The notes: a model not told the origin generated them from the letters alone. A DNA stretch of 64,000 nucleotides from Liopterus haemorrhoidalis (GCA_963971575.1 OZ020616.1:6840924-6904923); one strand, 5' to 3'. Positions 10,616-22,520 are shown, counted from the first letter of the stretch. Made by a program: numbers and translations.

Positions 10616-11444
10616 AGAAAGGACTAAGCATCCATAGGCAGAAAGCTGACAGTTGGCAGAAAGTGAAAGTTCACAGTTCACACCAATTTTTGTCTTTTTC
10701 TTGAGGTAATTTAAATGTGCCAAAGAAGAGAAAGAAAATCCTTTGTTGTTTTCTCCTTCGAAAACTTTGATTATGAGGTTTTAAAATTATAATTATTAAC
10801 GTTACGACACTGTGTTTTAATAGCCCTTAATATAATTTACAATTATTTACCAAGAATATCTAATGAAAACAACAGTATAAATACAAATACAAATTAACAA
10901 AAATTATTTGTTTTAATTTAAAGTTGTCTCTTAAATGATGCAAGAACTCTGTCTGGATGATAGCATTAAGTCAAGTGTGAAATGTTCCTTTAAGAACTCG
11001 TAAAAGTTAAGACTCGTTTACAGCTGAGGGAGAGAGAGGCATTGCGGAATTATAAAGCGGAAGAAAGATGGAATGGTTTTTATGATGGAACATGTAAAGG
11101 AAGCATGTTTTATCGTAGTTTCGACTCAGTTTACGATGTTAGTAATTCGCCAGGGAGGTAAAGTGGCCTAAGTGCCAGAGTTTAAAAGGTGGATTATTAA
11201 ACTTACTTAATACAAAAACTTGATATTTAGGTGAATTATAAATAAAGAAATCAGGACAACGTGTATCATGTACAATAAAATAAACGTATGGAGGCAGCAG
11301 TGATTTGCCTTTACAGTAAAAATAAAATTTAATTTATCAAGAATATAATAGAGGCTATATTCCACAAGGATTGCCACCCAATATGTAAGTCAAATACAAA
11401 ATAAAAAATAAAAAATTAAAGAAATTTAAACAATAGGTTGAATA
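10616..11444. other. Spacer, nothing recognised
   Basis: No coding or terminal-repeat structure recognised. A GAGGGAGAGAGAGG-type purine patch lies near 11030. Confidence 0.4.
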
Positions 11445-12730
11445 CGAGGACAGCTTTTTAGTTTTTACAAAAACTAAGAAGGAATTTTTTTTTTTATATA
11501 ACAAACTGTTTTATTGCTTTTTAAAATATTCGCCTTTAAGATTTATACACTTTTGCATGCGTTCAAACCAATTCTCGAAACATTTTTTCCACTCTAAAGG
11601 TGGTATCTCAAAAACATGGTTTTCGAAGGCTTCAAAAGCTTCTTGAGGTGATGAAAATCGCTGTCCGTTTTTTTGTTTAACATTGGGGAACAAAAAAGTC
11701 GTTAGGGACAATAAATCAGGTGAATAGAGGCAATGAGATATTAATACGATGTTTTTCTCCATCAAATAATCAATTGTTTGACGTACTGTGTGGGAGCTTG
11801 AATTGTCATGATGAAGAATGATGCGAAGTTTTTGGTTGTTTTTCCTGATTTTGTCGAAGAATTCTGGAAAACAAATTATTGTATACCATTCTCTATTAAC
11901 TGTTCTCCGACCATCTAAAGGAATGGTTGCAATATGTCCAGTACAACCGAAGAAACAATTATTTTTTGGAAGTGCTTACAGAACGAACAATTTTATACTA
12001 GGCTTCAGTACATCTTGGAAGACCCAAACAGTGGATTGTTGCTTAGTTCATATGAATAAAGCTCATATGAATAAATCCAAGTTTTGTCACCTGCAAAGAT
12101 GTTGTATACGGATTTTGCAGTGCCTAGGTTGAATTTTCTTAGTATCTCCTTACACCAATCAACACTAGCCTTTTTTGAGCTTCGGTTAAATTATGCGGAA
12201 TCCATCGGAAACAGATCTTTTTCACAGCTAAATGTTCATGCAAAACCGAATGTATTGCAGTCTGCAATATGCCAAGGGATCCTTCTTTTTCACGGTAAGT
12301 CACATGCCGATCTTCTTCATTCATTTTGCATCGATGTTTTTTTGACCGATCACAACCGATTTTGGTTGACCCTCACGAGATTCATCTCTGACGGACGCAC
12401 GACCACAACGAAATTCTGCAAACCAATTGTAAACAGTCTTTTCTGATGGTGCTTCATTACCAAAAGTTGAATGAAACGAATCTATGCATTGTTGTTGAGT
12501 TAGGCCTTCACTAAAATCGTAAAAAATCATCCAACAAAAACCTTGACAAGTAATATCAATTTTTTCACAAACATGATTTTTAAACGCTCACTGTCAACAA
12601 GCTACTCGGTCAATTTATAAGCTGCCGCTAATTTTAGAATAACAAATGTCAAAATTTACGAATATAGTAATCACACATTTCAATATTCCCGCCTAGTGGT
12701 CGTTTGTAAAAACATAAAAGGTAACCCTCG
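11445..12730 (-). mobile_element. DD34D mariner (irritans-like), full-length but decayed
   Basis: The left end CGAGGACAGCTTTTTAG follows a TA. The right end, reversed, reads CGAGGGTTACCTTTTATG. Both ends then share TTTTTACAAA. Further copies of this family lie at 15066, 17905 and 48473. Confidence 0.8.
11511..12571 (-). pseudogene. DD34D mariner transposase, frameshifted
   Basis: Pieces in different frames give, in order: FYDFSEGLTQQQCIDSFHS with NEAPSEKTVYNWFAEF (N-terminal paired helix-turn-helix that binds the inverted repeats), HVTYREKEGSLGILQTAIHS (second helix-turn-helix), WIPHNLTEAQK (the linker motif), HDNSSSHT (second catalytic aspartate), and SPDL followed by FPNVKQ and WFERMQKCINLKGEYF (C-terminus). 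The initiator, ATG in the copy at 48644, is ATT here. At least two frameshifts make it non-functional. Confidence 0.82.
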
Positions 12731-12752
12731 GATATGTATCCAAATCAAAATA

Positions 12753-14064
12753 CAAGATGTCTCAAAAGAAATTTTATATTTATTTAGCTTACTGCGTGAA
12801 CGCAACGTATGCGAGAGGCGCGGGGGTTATGTCAATCGGTAGCCTGGCTCTTGGAAATTTAGTCGCTATGGAGCGTTTCTCGGGAGTAGACCGCGCGTTA
12901 TGCGTGCGAGAGTTTTACAAAAACGGTGATTCGGCGACTGTAGCGCGTAGAAAATTCTGCAGTATTCGAGGTTTTCGCCACTTAAATGATGCGCCAAGCA
13001 TTCCTCTCATTCGACATTGGGTTAAAAAGTTTGAAGAGACTGGTACAACGCTGGATAAATCAAAATCCGGGCGACCTAGGTCATCAAGAACGGTAGAAAA
13101 CGTGGAGAATGTTAATCAGTCTGTTCGTGACGACCCGAACCTTTCAATTCGGAAGCGCGCAAGTGCTTTAAATGTGCATAGATCATCATTACATCGCATT
13201 ATGCACAAAGACCTAAAGCTGCACCCCTACAAAATTCAATTGGTGCAAGAATTAAAGCCCCAAGATGCCAGTCAGAGCCTTAATTTCGTAAATCAGGTGA
13301 TTGAGCGATTTTCAACGTTTACCAACATTTTGTTTTCGGATGAAGCTCATTTTCATCTTAATGGCCACGTAAATAAGCAGAACTGCCGCTACTGGAGTGC
13401 AACGAATCCGAAACGCAAACATCAGAAACCCCTACATTGGCCTAAAGTGACCGTATGGGCTGCGATGTCGGTGTGAGGAATTATCGGCCCTTACTTTTTT
13501 GAAGACGAAAGGGGGCGTGCAGTTACAGTGAATTCAGAGCGTTATGTGGAGATGTCAGACAACTTCTTGGTACCTGAACTGCAAAACTTTCCTGGCTATA
13601 ACCAAAGAACATGCTTCCAACAGGACGGAGCAACTTCACACACGTCCAATATGTCTCTGCCACGTGTTCGTGAAATTTTCTCAGGCAAATTGATCTCCCG
13701 GAGAGGTGACATAAATTGGCCTCCACGCAGTCCAGATATAACCCCTATGGACTTTTTCCTATGGGGTTATCTTAAATCTAAAGTTTACGCCAATAAACCG
13801 ACTTCACTGGCGCATTTGAAAGAAAATATCCGTCACGAAATGGCAGCCATCCCTGAGTCCACCTGCCGAGACGTCAAAAGTAATTTTACTGTTCGATTAA
13901 ATGAGTGCTGAGAACGCGAGGGTCTACATTTAGACGATATTATTTTTAAGAAATAAATCCCCAAAAAGTGTATTTTAATAATTAATAAACATTTTTTCTA
14001 TATACGGATTACTTTTTTTTTTTAATCGATCCACTAAATATAAAATTTCTTTTGAGACACCTTT
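12753..14064 (+). mobile_element. DD41D mariner, family 2, full length
   Basis: TA at 12751-12752 is followed by CAAGATGTCTCAAAAGAAAT. The right end reversed reads AAGGTGTCTCAAAAGAAAT and is followed by TA. The same family recurs, inverted and internally deleted, at 24311-25235, where both ends read CAAGGTGTCTC. Confidence 0.92.
12868..13956 (+). pseudogene. DD41D mariner transposase with two in-frame TGA stops
   Basis: I start at MERFSGVDRALCVREFY, because the preceding residues come from the terminal repeat and show no family features. One frame of 362 codons contains TGA at 13474-13476 and 13909-13911. Domains in order: helix-turn-helix (about 1-110), LFSDEAHFHLNG (first aspartate), QQDGATSHTS (second) and PRSPDITPMDFFLWGY (third, 41 residues after the second). 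It ends DDIIFKK. Coding sequence is otherwise uninterrupted, which suggests fairly recent activity. Its DNA is more GC-rich than its surroundings. Confidence 0.9.
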
Positions 14065-14139
14065 ATTAAAAAATATTAATTTTTTTCATTATATACATAT
14101 TTCTTTTTATCTATTTCATGATGCGGTTTTCTTAGCTCT

Positions 14140-14243
14140 CAGTTTACAGCCATTTGGCTACAATTTCTACCGTATAGACAGACAGACACGTAAGTTACGT
14201 TATAAGGGTTTTTTGGTGGTCATGCCTACAAACCCTAAAAATG
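14140..14243 (+). repeat. Dispersed-repeat 3' fragment
   Basis: Contains TTTGGCTACAATTTCTACCG, a short CAGACAGACAC tract, TTATAAGGGTTTTTTGG and CCTACAAACCCTAAAAAT, the terminal blocks of the family. Confidence 0.7.
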
Positions 14244-15063
14244 TACATAATAAACTAAAATTAACCACAAATTTAAATGGTTAACCAATAAATCTTGATG
14301 AACAGAAAATCAGTAAAAAAATGCCTACAAAATGTGCTTCCAGAAGTAGAATGGGCGATGGCAGTGATAGCCTTGGTAGCCACTGAAACGTAGTATTTCA
14401 AAGGTGATTTAAATGTTAAATATGTTCGGATAAATAAAATTTTATGACGCTAGTCCGTGAATGTTTTGATCATCAAACATTGTATGTAACTTGAGTTCAA
14501 ATCTTGCATAGTATAGAGACGAAGCGAAGCGAAACATAATTCTCTTTGTGAGTTGTAAGTAAATATGCGATGAATAGCTGCAATGTTTGCTAAAACTGAA
14601 AGCTCTGGAAGGTTATTAAATGCAATTTTAGTTATCGATTTGTTTTTTGTTTATTTTCAAAACAAACAATGGGGGAACAGAATTATATTAAATTTATTTT
14701 ATTAGTTTTGTCGTAAATATTAAAGAATTTTCAAAATTTAGAATTGTATGTTCAAAGCAAATACCATATTTATGCGAATATGAAATACTAAAGTTTCAAT
14801 AGAAGTTTTTTTTATTACAAATATTGCGGATTGTAAAATAGATGACGTCCAAAGAAGAGACGTGCAAATAAAAATAAATCGGTTTAATATAAATATATGG
14901 ATGAGTTGGAAAATATTTATAGAACTTAAAATTAAGAACTGGCATACATATACTTATTTTTTTATTTTACGGGGGAACATTAGCCCCAGTTTTTTCTATT
15001 AATTTCTGTCTTGTGTTTTACTTGCTTCATTCAAGAGGATTTATCTTCTCTCTACCCATTTTC
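14244..15063. other. AT-rich spacer, nothing recognised
   Basis: No reading frame, repeat end or RNA motif was recognised. Confidence 0.45.
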
Positions 15064-15065
15064 TA

Positions 15066-16352
15066 CGAGGATTATCTTTTAAGTTTTTACAAAAACTGAG
15101 AAAAAAAAATAATTTTTTTTTTGGAAGAGACTGTTTTATTGCTTTTCTATATATTCGCCTTTAAGATTTATACATTTTTGCGTGTGTTCAAACCAATTCT
15201 CGAAACTTTATTTCCACTCTGAAGTTGGCATCTCAAAAACACAGTTTTCGAAGGCTTCAACAGCTTCTTGAGCGGATGAAAATCGCTATCCACGTATTTT
15301 TTGTTTGACATTGGGGAACAAAAAAGACGTTAGTCAATAAATCAGGCGAATACGGGCAATGAGACATTAATTCCATGTTTTCCTCCTTCAAATAATCAAT
15401 TGTTTGACATGCTGTGTGGGATCTTGCATTGTCATGATGAAGAATGATGTTTTTGGTTGTATTTTCTGATTTTGTCTCTGACTTCTGGCAAATAAATTGT
15501 TGTATACCATTCAGCACTAACTGTTCTCCAATCCTCTAAAGCAGTGGTTCCCAAACTTATTTTGTCGCGGAACCCCTATGCGCTTATCAAATAATTACGA
15601 AACCCTTTTATTAGAAACATTTTTAATACAACTTTAAATAAAAAAAAAAAAAAACATTACATTACTGCAAACTTTTTCATTTTATAAACACGATAGAAAA
15701 ATAAGAGTTTATAAATTAGTAGTCATTTTCGTTGTATTCCTAAAAACTAGAATATTAATATTTAAAAAAAAGAATCATGAAATAAGCGTACATTTATATT
15801 TTTCATATAAAGTGTGAGACAATTTGATAATACAGCTAGGTTTACTGAGAAGCATGCTTTTGCTTTTTGGATTCAAATATCCTTTCAAAATTTGGTATAA
15901 TATTGGATGAATTCGTATATCTGGTGCAGCATTTAGTTTGCTGCGATATTATGATTTTGTATCAGCGTGTTTCGATTTTAACTGAATGTATCTTATATTC
16001 CTTTTTTTAAACATCCATTTTTATGAAACAATAGAGAGATATAAAGAGCACCTTGTCTCGTGAAACCCCTAAATTTAATCCCGGAACCCTGGGATTCCGC
16101 GGAACACACTTTGAGAAACGCTGCTCTAAAGGAATGGTTGCGACATATCCACTACAACCGAAGAAACAAGTGCTTCCTGAACGAATAGTTTTTGTGGGTT
16201 TCGGTTTATCTTGGAAGACCCAAACAGTGTATTGTTGCTTAGTTTCTGGTTCATATAAATAAGTCCAAGTTTCGTCACCTGTAACGATATTGTATACAGA
16301 TTTTGCAGTGCCTAGGTTATTTTTTTTAACTTTCCCTTACACTAATCAACAC
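15066..16352 (-). pseudogene. DD34D mariner remnant, split by a hAT MITE
   Basis: TA then CGAGGATTATCTTTTAAG marks the transposon end. On the minus strand the readings HHDNARSHTACQTIDYL (second catalytic aspartate) and SHCPYSPDL match the family at 11445. Its 5' half is lost beyond about 16352, so the helix-turn-helix domain is missing. The hAT MITE at 15542-16123 interrupts the reading between the catalytic and linker regions, and the mariner sequence resumes after it. Confidence 0.8.
15542..16123. mobile_element. Non-autonomous hAT element inside the mariner
   Basis: Starts CAGTGGTTCCCAAACTT and ends CTTTGAGAAACGCTG. The 8-bp duplication CTCTAAAG is perfect (15534-15541 and 16124-16131). 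The interior is non-coding and AT-rich. Confidence 0.92.
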
Positions 16353-17162
16353 CTTTCAACCTCAGTTATTTCTTTTGACTGTCAAAAAATAAAATAAAAT
16401 GTATTAAAATATGTTTAATATAATTTTATCAACTTGATCTACCATATTAAATCAAAAGCAGTTTCAAATTCATTATATCCACTCTCCTACAGTTCCAAAA
16501 TCTGTTAAGACCAAAATACTTTTATTAATTAAAAAAATAAAGAAACTACAACACTCCCGGAGTCAGAAAAACTTCCTATATCTGCATCTGTTGTGAAATT
16601 AGAGGTTTTTTCTATTTTCTGAAAAATTAGTTTAGAAGAACTTATGGATTTCTGGAAATGGGTGAATCATTTGATCGATTTGCAATTATAGATACGAATA
16701 ATTTGTTATAATTAAAATAAACATTTTCAGCGATAATATTCGTAGATGTAGTGCGCCAAAATATTTTCTATTAATCATTATTTAATAAATACATTTTGTC
16801 AACATTTTTCCTGCAACTAACTTAACAATACAGTATTGCGGGTTGCCTAGCTCAAATTTAAAGGCGTAAATTCAGGTATTAATAATTAATTTTCATTATT
16901 CTTACACACACTGTTGTTCTTATTCCCCCATTCTCTGTTCGTTTCATAAGCTTGGCTTGATCTCACAGTTGATTATCAAAAGAGACGCGTTAAGTGCGGC
17001 GTTTCGCGAGTCGAGCGCCTCGCTGCTTCACAAACGACAACTAACAACAGATCACTTTTTATTTTCATCTTTTTTACTTCAAATTAATTTCACTTAATGT
17101 CTTTATACCCCAAAGAATACTTGACAAGGCTTATTTTAAATTTATTTCTTACATATAAAGTA
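16353..17162. other. Spacer, nothing recognised
   Basis: Mostly AT-rich. A GC-richer patch near 16985-17040 (GACGCGTTAAGTGCGGCGTT) has no recognised function. Confidence 0.4.
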
Positions 17163-17230
17163 TAGGCTATTCCAAACGTTTAAGCCGAACTAGAAATCTA
17201 GCAAGTTTAACAATTGAATTGGACTATTTT
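17163..17230 (+). mobile_element. Single end of the CAGTCTGTTCC MITE family
   Basis: GGCTATTCCAAACGTTTAAG, CGAACTAGAAATCTAG and the following bases match the left end of the MITE at 6312-6717. No partner end was found nearby. Confidence 0.55.
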
Positions 17231-17389
17231 GTTTAACTTTCGAGCGGGCGCGCTAGATATTTTAACATAAGCAGGCGCGTGTAGTATTTTTTACGTCAAG
17301 AATTATATGATCTACTATTTAACATTTGATTTAATTATTATATGACATAGTTAACAAATGTATAGAAAAGATTTATAGCACAGTATTAA

Positions 17390-17870
17390 AACCAAGGTAC
17401 AAGATTTCATATTGGTAGCAGTTCCAATCCTAACATACGGATCTGCACAGTGGACGATGACAGAAAAATTAAGTAGCAAAGTAAGAGCTACAGAAATGAG
17501 GTTCCTGAGGAAAATAACAAAAGATTAACATGACTTAAAATACGGTCACAGTGGGAATCTGGAAACAATGCCCGTGGAATATTTGATAGAACAAAACCAG
17601 TTGAGGTGATATGAACATATATGCAGAATGGACCATAACAGAAAAGCAAAAATTGATTATGAAGCAATGACACCTAAAAGAAAAGTACAGAGGAAGACTA
17701 AGAAGAATGTGAAAAGATGGAATTCAAAGAACAACAGCAAGAAGAGGTATGAAATGGGAAGAAACAAGGACTATGATCCAAGATATAAAGAAGTGGCAAG
17801 AAATATGGAAAGGACAGCGCAAGATTAATACTTAAAAAAGCCAAAAGCTTGACACCAGAAAATCTTTTTA
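17390..17870 (+). pseudogene. Non-LTR retrotransposon ORF2, C-terminal fragment
   Basis: Readings across frames give VPILTYGSAQWTMTEKL, EMRFLRKI, EYLIEQNQLR, HICRMD and ARRGMKWEET. These match the C-terminal thumb region of endonuclease/reverse-transcriptase LINEs (the TYGSE.W.LT and RW.GH..RM motifs). Stops and frame changes interrupt it, and the YADD core is absent. Confidence 0.65.
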
Positions 17871-17904
17871 CCATTTTCTGGTTTATTTGTCCAGAAAAAT
17901 TATT

Positions 17905-18235
17905 TGTCCAGACATCGAATTAATGTCTCATTGCCCGTATTCACCTGATTTATCCCCTAACGATTTTTTTTGTTCCCCAATGTCAAACAAAAAATGCGTG
18001 GACAGCGATTGTCATCACCTCAAGAACTATTGAAGCTTTCGAAAACTATGTTTTTGAGATACCAACTTCAGAGTGAAAAAAATGTTTCGAAAATTGGTTT
18101 GAACGCATGCAAAAGTGTATAAATCTTAAAGGCAAATATTTTGAAAAGCAATAAAATCAATTTGTTTTTTTTTTTTGTTTCCGAAAAAGAGAATTTCTTT
18201 CTTAGTTTTAGTAAAAACTTTAAAGGTAGCCCTCG
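17905..18235 (+). pseudogene. DD34D mariner, 3' fragment
   Basis: Gives SHCPYSPDLSPNDFF (third catalytic aspartate intact), FPNVKQ, SSPQE and WFERMQKCINLKG. It ends in the family terminal repeat, closing CCTCG and then TA. The upstream two-thirds of the transposase is missing. Confidence 0.8.
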
Positions 18236-18484
18236 TATATCAAAGAAAGCGTTGGAATGGAATCCTCAGAGTAAGAGAAATCGCGACCAAAATTAATCTG
18301 GAGACGTACAAATTTGAAGAAGGTCGAGGTTCAAGAAAAATCATGGGGTGAAATGAAGACAATGGCCAACAATAGAGTCAGAAGGGGAAGCTATGTGGAA
18401 GTCCGATGCTCCTTGCAGGAGTTCTAGGAACACTATATATACCTTTATTATGTAATTATAATATATATATATATATATATAGCG
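18236..18484 (+). repeat. LINE 3' end with (AT)n tail
   Basis: The reading SWGEMKTMANNRVRRGSYVE, in pieces, resembles the very C-terminus of endonuclease/reverse-transcriptase LINEs. It is followed by an (AT)n run at about 18461-18481. The next LINE reads toward the same microsatellite from the other side. Confidence 0.5.
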
Positions 18485-19610
18485 AGTGGTTTACGGCTGG
18501 CGCCGTTTCTCGCTTCCTTTTCGCCAGGCGACTCTGTCCATCCAGTTGCCATCTTGGAGACCTCTTGCCTCCATCGCCTCCCGCACATCTTGAGGCCAGG
18601 TCCTTGCTGGTCGCCCTGGTCTTCGTCTGCGCGCAGGAATCCACTCCCAAATCTTCTTGAGCCATCGGTCATCAGGCATACGCTAGAGGCGCCCGTGCCA
18701 TAAGAATCGTTTGTTTTCTATGATGGAGTTTTCAACGTTCATAGTTGCTCTTATGGTATCATTACGAACGTGCTCGAGTTTGGAGATTCCGCAACTCCTT
18801 CTCCAAAAGTTCATTTCCACGGCGCTCAGTCGGGATTTATTTCTTTGTGTGAGCTCCTGAAATGTTTCTGAACCATAGGTACATATACTTTCGACAATAG
18901 TCTTGTAGATAACTATTTCCTTTCTTTTGGTTATATTGTCATTCCACAATACCGGGTTTAATTGCCTTATTACACACTTCCCTTGCCCTATTTTATTGTT
19001 GATATCATCTTCACTCTTCCCTCTATTCGATAGGAAATTATTTGACTAGATATTTAAATGACTGGCAGTTTCCGATGATTTTATCATCTATTTTGAGGTC
19101 TCTTCCCTTCTCACCAACAACGAGGTATTCAGTTTTCTTTGCATTAATTTCTAAACCCCATTTCTTATATTCCTCCCTTAGTTTCCTCGCCATATAGCTG
19201 GAATCATCTTCGTCTTCAGCTATCAGAACCTGGTCATCTTCAAATAATAGGGTATACAGTGGTTTGCCTCCAATATCTATACCCATATTACTGCATTTGC
19301 GCCTCCATGCTTTTAAGGCCCCTTCAATACATATCTTGAAGAGAGTGGGAGCTAGAGTGCAGCCTTGTCTGAGTCCTTTCGTTACACGGAACTTGGGAGA
19401 GAGTTTCTTCCCTAGCTTGACACAGCTAGAACATTTTACTTAAAGGTTACGAACAGCATTCACATAGGTCTCACTAACACCAATTTTTCTCATGCTTCCC
19501 TATAGTATACCTAGTGGGACTGTGTCGTACGCCTTAGGAAGACCTACAGAGGTGCGATGAGTAGGTTGATTCCTCGCCATTCTTTTTTCAACTAACTGCC
19601 TTCTGTAACA
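18485..19610 (-). pseudogene. Non-LTR retrotransposon reverse transcriptase
   Basis: In order on the minus strand: KAYDTVPLGIL, GLRQGCTLAPTLF, LLFEDDQVLIAED (the polymerase box, with E in place of the usual A of FADD), INAKKTEYLVVGEKG, ICTYGSETFQELT and GRPARTWPQDVREAM with VAWRKGSEKRRQ at the C-terminus. Several frame changes and stops break it, and the endonuclease and finger domains are missing. It ends at an (AT)n tract, consistent with a LINE 3' tail. Confidence 0.78.
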
Positions 19611-19876
19611 TTCTTTCAAAATTCTTGTATTTCCTGTTATAGTGCACTTAACTTACCGACTAAATTGAATAAGTACTGATTTACTATTTGATAGCCCATT
19701 TAATTTATATGTTTTTCATAATCACACAACAATATTTAGTAGTCTATTTAAATTATTATATATATATATTCTTTATTCCCTAGGCTTTGCGGCGTTCAGG
19801 GTATTAACCATTACAAGAATAAAACCATCAATCGAAAAGTAAATAAATAACAATCCAATACAATTTACAATTAACA
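19611..19876. other. Possible LINE 3' sequence
   Basis: TTTATTCCCTAGGCTTTGCG near 19774 resembles reverse-complemented LINE 3' ends, but no coding region supports it. Contains a short (TA)n run near 19757. Confidence 0.25.
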
Positions 19877-20085
19877 ATGTTTTTTCTCTTTTCTATCTTC
19901 TTGCTCCAATGTCCCTCTCCTTCTTCTTGTTCTCCTTCTGGTTTCCCTCTCCGATCTCCTTCCTTCTTGCTTCCAGTTCTCTCGCCCATCTTTGTTTTAT
20001 TTTATTTTATTTCATTCTCTTCCCTTCCAACCATTTCTTCACCCCTCCTCCTATCTCCCTTCCTTCCTCCCCATTTCTATTAAAA
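19877..20085 (+). repeat. Polypyrimidine tract
   Basis: About 200 bases are nearly all C and T on the plus strand (CCTTCTTCTTGTTCTCCTTC is typical). The apparent Ser/Pro/Leu-rich readings are a product of composition. Such strand asymmetry can form triplex DNA. Confidence 0.8.
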
Positions 20086-20275
20086 TTAGTAGTATACTAG
20101 TTAACCAGTATTAAGTAACCTCTTTATAATACCGTGCATTAGTCTCTACCTGCCGTGTACGACTACATTTTCTGTTTGTTCAATAATACAACAGTGATAA
20201 GAATCTAAACGCCAATATATTGCAATTGCAAACTCATTATTTATTCCCCGTTTTCGATGACTTTTATTTGATTTT

Positions 20276-20740
20276 TGAATTTAATACCCCGGGTAATTTT
20301 ACGAGAAAAAGATTAGATTGAAATTTGAATTCGAGGATTTTATGACCCCGTCCTTAAATTTATGTCTACTATTTTTGTTGGGTGCAATAAGTGATAAGGT
20401 ATTGCTTTTGAAATTTCCGGAACTAGATATTACCTGAAACCAATAATTCGGTTGTATCAAGCACGTATTAGCTGTTTGGATGCTAATATGTTTTATCAAC
20501 ACTAGTGACGTTGAATTTAATGCACAGGGTAATTTTTATGAGAAAAAGATTAGATACGGTATATAATTGGAAATTTATGGAGCAGTTTGGAGACTTATCA
20601 CTTTTCCAAATGGTTCTAGGGTGCATTAATACACTATTTGCTGTTCGAAATATGGTAGCATAAACGTGATAAGGATGGGTTTTAAAATAATCTGATTGAA
20701 AAGCTCTAGATAAAAATTTTTGTTTTCCTAAAAATTTTTG
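20276..20740 (+). repeat. Degenerate tandem duplication, about 232-bp unit
   Basis: TTGAATTTAAT, GGGTAATTTT and GAGAAAAAGATTAGAT at about 20276-20315 return at about 20510-20555, with further weak matches after each. Two worn units, non-coding. Confidence 0.6.
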
Positions 20741-21174
20741 GTATAAAATATGTGAAAATTATTTGGCTTACCCCAATCAATTAAATTTAATCTTCGCAGG
20801 ACATCTTCGTCCCTAATTGTCCTTTTCCTTGGTCGTTCTCTTCGCGGTTTCTCTTATTTTTTTCTCATTTTTTTATACTTCAGAATTAACCTAGTCATTA
20901 AAAATTGATTGAAGTGAAATATTGCTACAATTTCGCTACTAGATTTTCCATTTTTATGTAGAAAAATGATTGAATTGGGGTATCGCAGGCTATTAAACTA
21001 GGTAACTAGGAATATTTCTAATGATGTGATAAACATTATTACACAAAGAAATAAAATGCCGTAATAAACAACAAAAATATTTTAGAAACGTAAAATCTGT
21101 AGGGTAATGGAGGTAGGGTGAAAATGAGTTCCTGCATTTTAAGTATTAAATACTTGAGTTGACCCCAGGGCTTA
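20741..21174. other. AT-rich spacer, nothing recognised
   Basis: No coding or repeat structure recognised. Confidence 0.4.
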
Positions 21175-21280
21175 CTGCATGATTGCGGAAGATAAAATTC
21201 GCAAGAAGGTGGAGAGATTTGAACCCACGTCCTTGTGCTCCGTAGACAACCGTCTTACCACGGAACCACGACAACTCTAA
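21175..21280 (-). repeat. tRNA-derived SINE or tRNA pseudogene
   Basis: On the minus strand, TCGTGGTTCCGTGGTAAGAC (A-box-like) and GTGGGTTCAAATCTCTCC (B-box-like) lie about 40 bases apart, followed by a non-tRNA body. No partner copy was seen in this window. Confidence 0.55.
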
Positions 21281-21666
21281 TAACTTACTAAATATACCTA
21301 TACAAAAAAAAAATTAAATTAATACTCAGCTTTTAATATTTGACTATGACACAATGGAATTATATTTGTTCCACTAGGGTTTTATTTGTTTAACTAAGTT
21401 TTAAATAAATAAATAAATATATTTTCGTTACTGGAGTATTAAGAGCATTCATTTAATATTTTTGAACTAAATTTAAATGACTTTCTAAATTTTCGTCACA
21501 ATAAAATTTAAATTAAAAAATTCTAGAGATTTTTACTGCCTTTGTATTTATCACTATCAACAAAGTGTTATTTGATTTATACATAAGTATTAATGTGGAG
21601 ATGGTCGTGTCCGTAATGAATAGAAGTGGAAAGGTTGTACGGGTATCGGACATAAATAAAAACAAC
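21281..21666. other. AT-rich spacer, nothing recognised
   Basis: No coding or repeat structure recognised apart from an (AAAT)n-like patch near 21404-21420. Confidence 0.4.
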
Positions 21667-21718
21667 TATCTACAGCTGACCAGTTTCGGAATAGTTTATT
21701 CCTTCATCAGAGCTGCTA
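21667..21718 (-). ncRNA. Hammerhead-ribozyme-like motif, best copy
   Basis: Minus strand, in order: CAGCT, CTGATGA, A, GGAATA, loop AAC, TATTCC, GAAA, CTGGTC, AGCTG. CAGCT and AGCTG pair perfectly (stem I, 5 bp) and GGAATA and TATTCC pair perfectly (stem II, 6 bp). The CUGAUGA and GAAA core is exact, and stem III is reduced to a C-G pair before the GUC cleavage triplet. This is the arrangement of minimal type I hammerheads described in Penelope-like retroelements. One extra A between the core and stem II departs from the consensus and may weaken activity. Predicted cleavage follows the C at 21678. Confidence 0.6.
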
Positions 21719-22099
21719 CACAAAGGAAAATCAGAATACACTCTAAGTGTACATCGTATATGAATAAATGAATATAATATAAGTATAAGTATAACATTGT
21801 AAGACATACCTGAGATAATAGTATTAACTGTAATGGTGAGATAGATAAAAACGGTAGATAAATAGGTATTAATCACCTTAACTGATTTTTGATGCCTTAA
21901 AAGCAAAAAACCAAAATAATTCAAATAATTGGTTGAGTCATGACGTATAATAGTAGACGGAGCTTACACATGCTTTCCGCAATTTTTTATAATATTTTTA
22001 ATTTCAAAACAAGGCGTTCTCTACCTTAGCTATAAATACAAAAAAGCCGTAACATTATTAGCCATGAATTAAATAAATTTTTACTTTTGTCAAAAACAC
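21719..22099. other. AT-rich spacer, nothing recognised
   Basis: No reading frame recognised. It may contain the rest of the retroelement end carrying the hammerhead motif, but no Penelope reverse transcriptase was found. Confidence 0.35.
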
Positions 22100-22520
22100 A
22101 AAACATGCAATATTGTCTAAAAACGTAATCTGATCGAAAATTGCTTAGGTACGTTTCCAACTAAGATCAATGTATATTACTTTTTAAAAACTACTTTCCG
22201 TTCCTTAATCTACGTCATAATTGCTTTATTTTGATACCACACAATAAATTTTTAAAATATATGAATTCTTTTCAACGACAAAAAGAAACCGATATTTTTC
22301 GAAAAACTAATATGACCAAAAATTCCAGCTGAACTATTCTGGTTCCCATCAATGTACATTATTAATTTTTTTTTTTCTGATTTTTAAATCCAGCCCTCAG
22401 GGAAATAAGGTGAGGAATAAAAGTTTTTTGAAACATTTTTGGCGAAAATGCTTAAAAAATGATTTTAAAAATAAAATGATTTTAAAAATGTATATACATG
22501 ATGGAACGCTTTATAGCGTT
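22100..22520 (+). repeat. Divergent copy of the dispersed repeat
   Basis: Shares AACGTAATCTGATCGAAAAT, GGTTCCCATCAATGTACATT and CAGCCCTCAGGGAAATAAGG with the copy near 3595-3870, and more weakly with the palindrome arms. Both ends are missing. Confidence 0.55.

Noticed and set aside
19877..20100. Ser/Pro/Leu-rich membrane-like proteins
   Set aside because: Product of a polypyrimidine tract; two frames give similar low-complexity translations.
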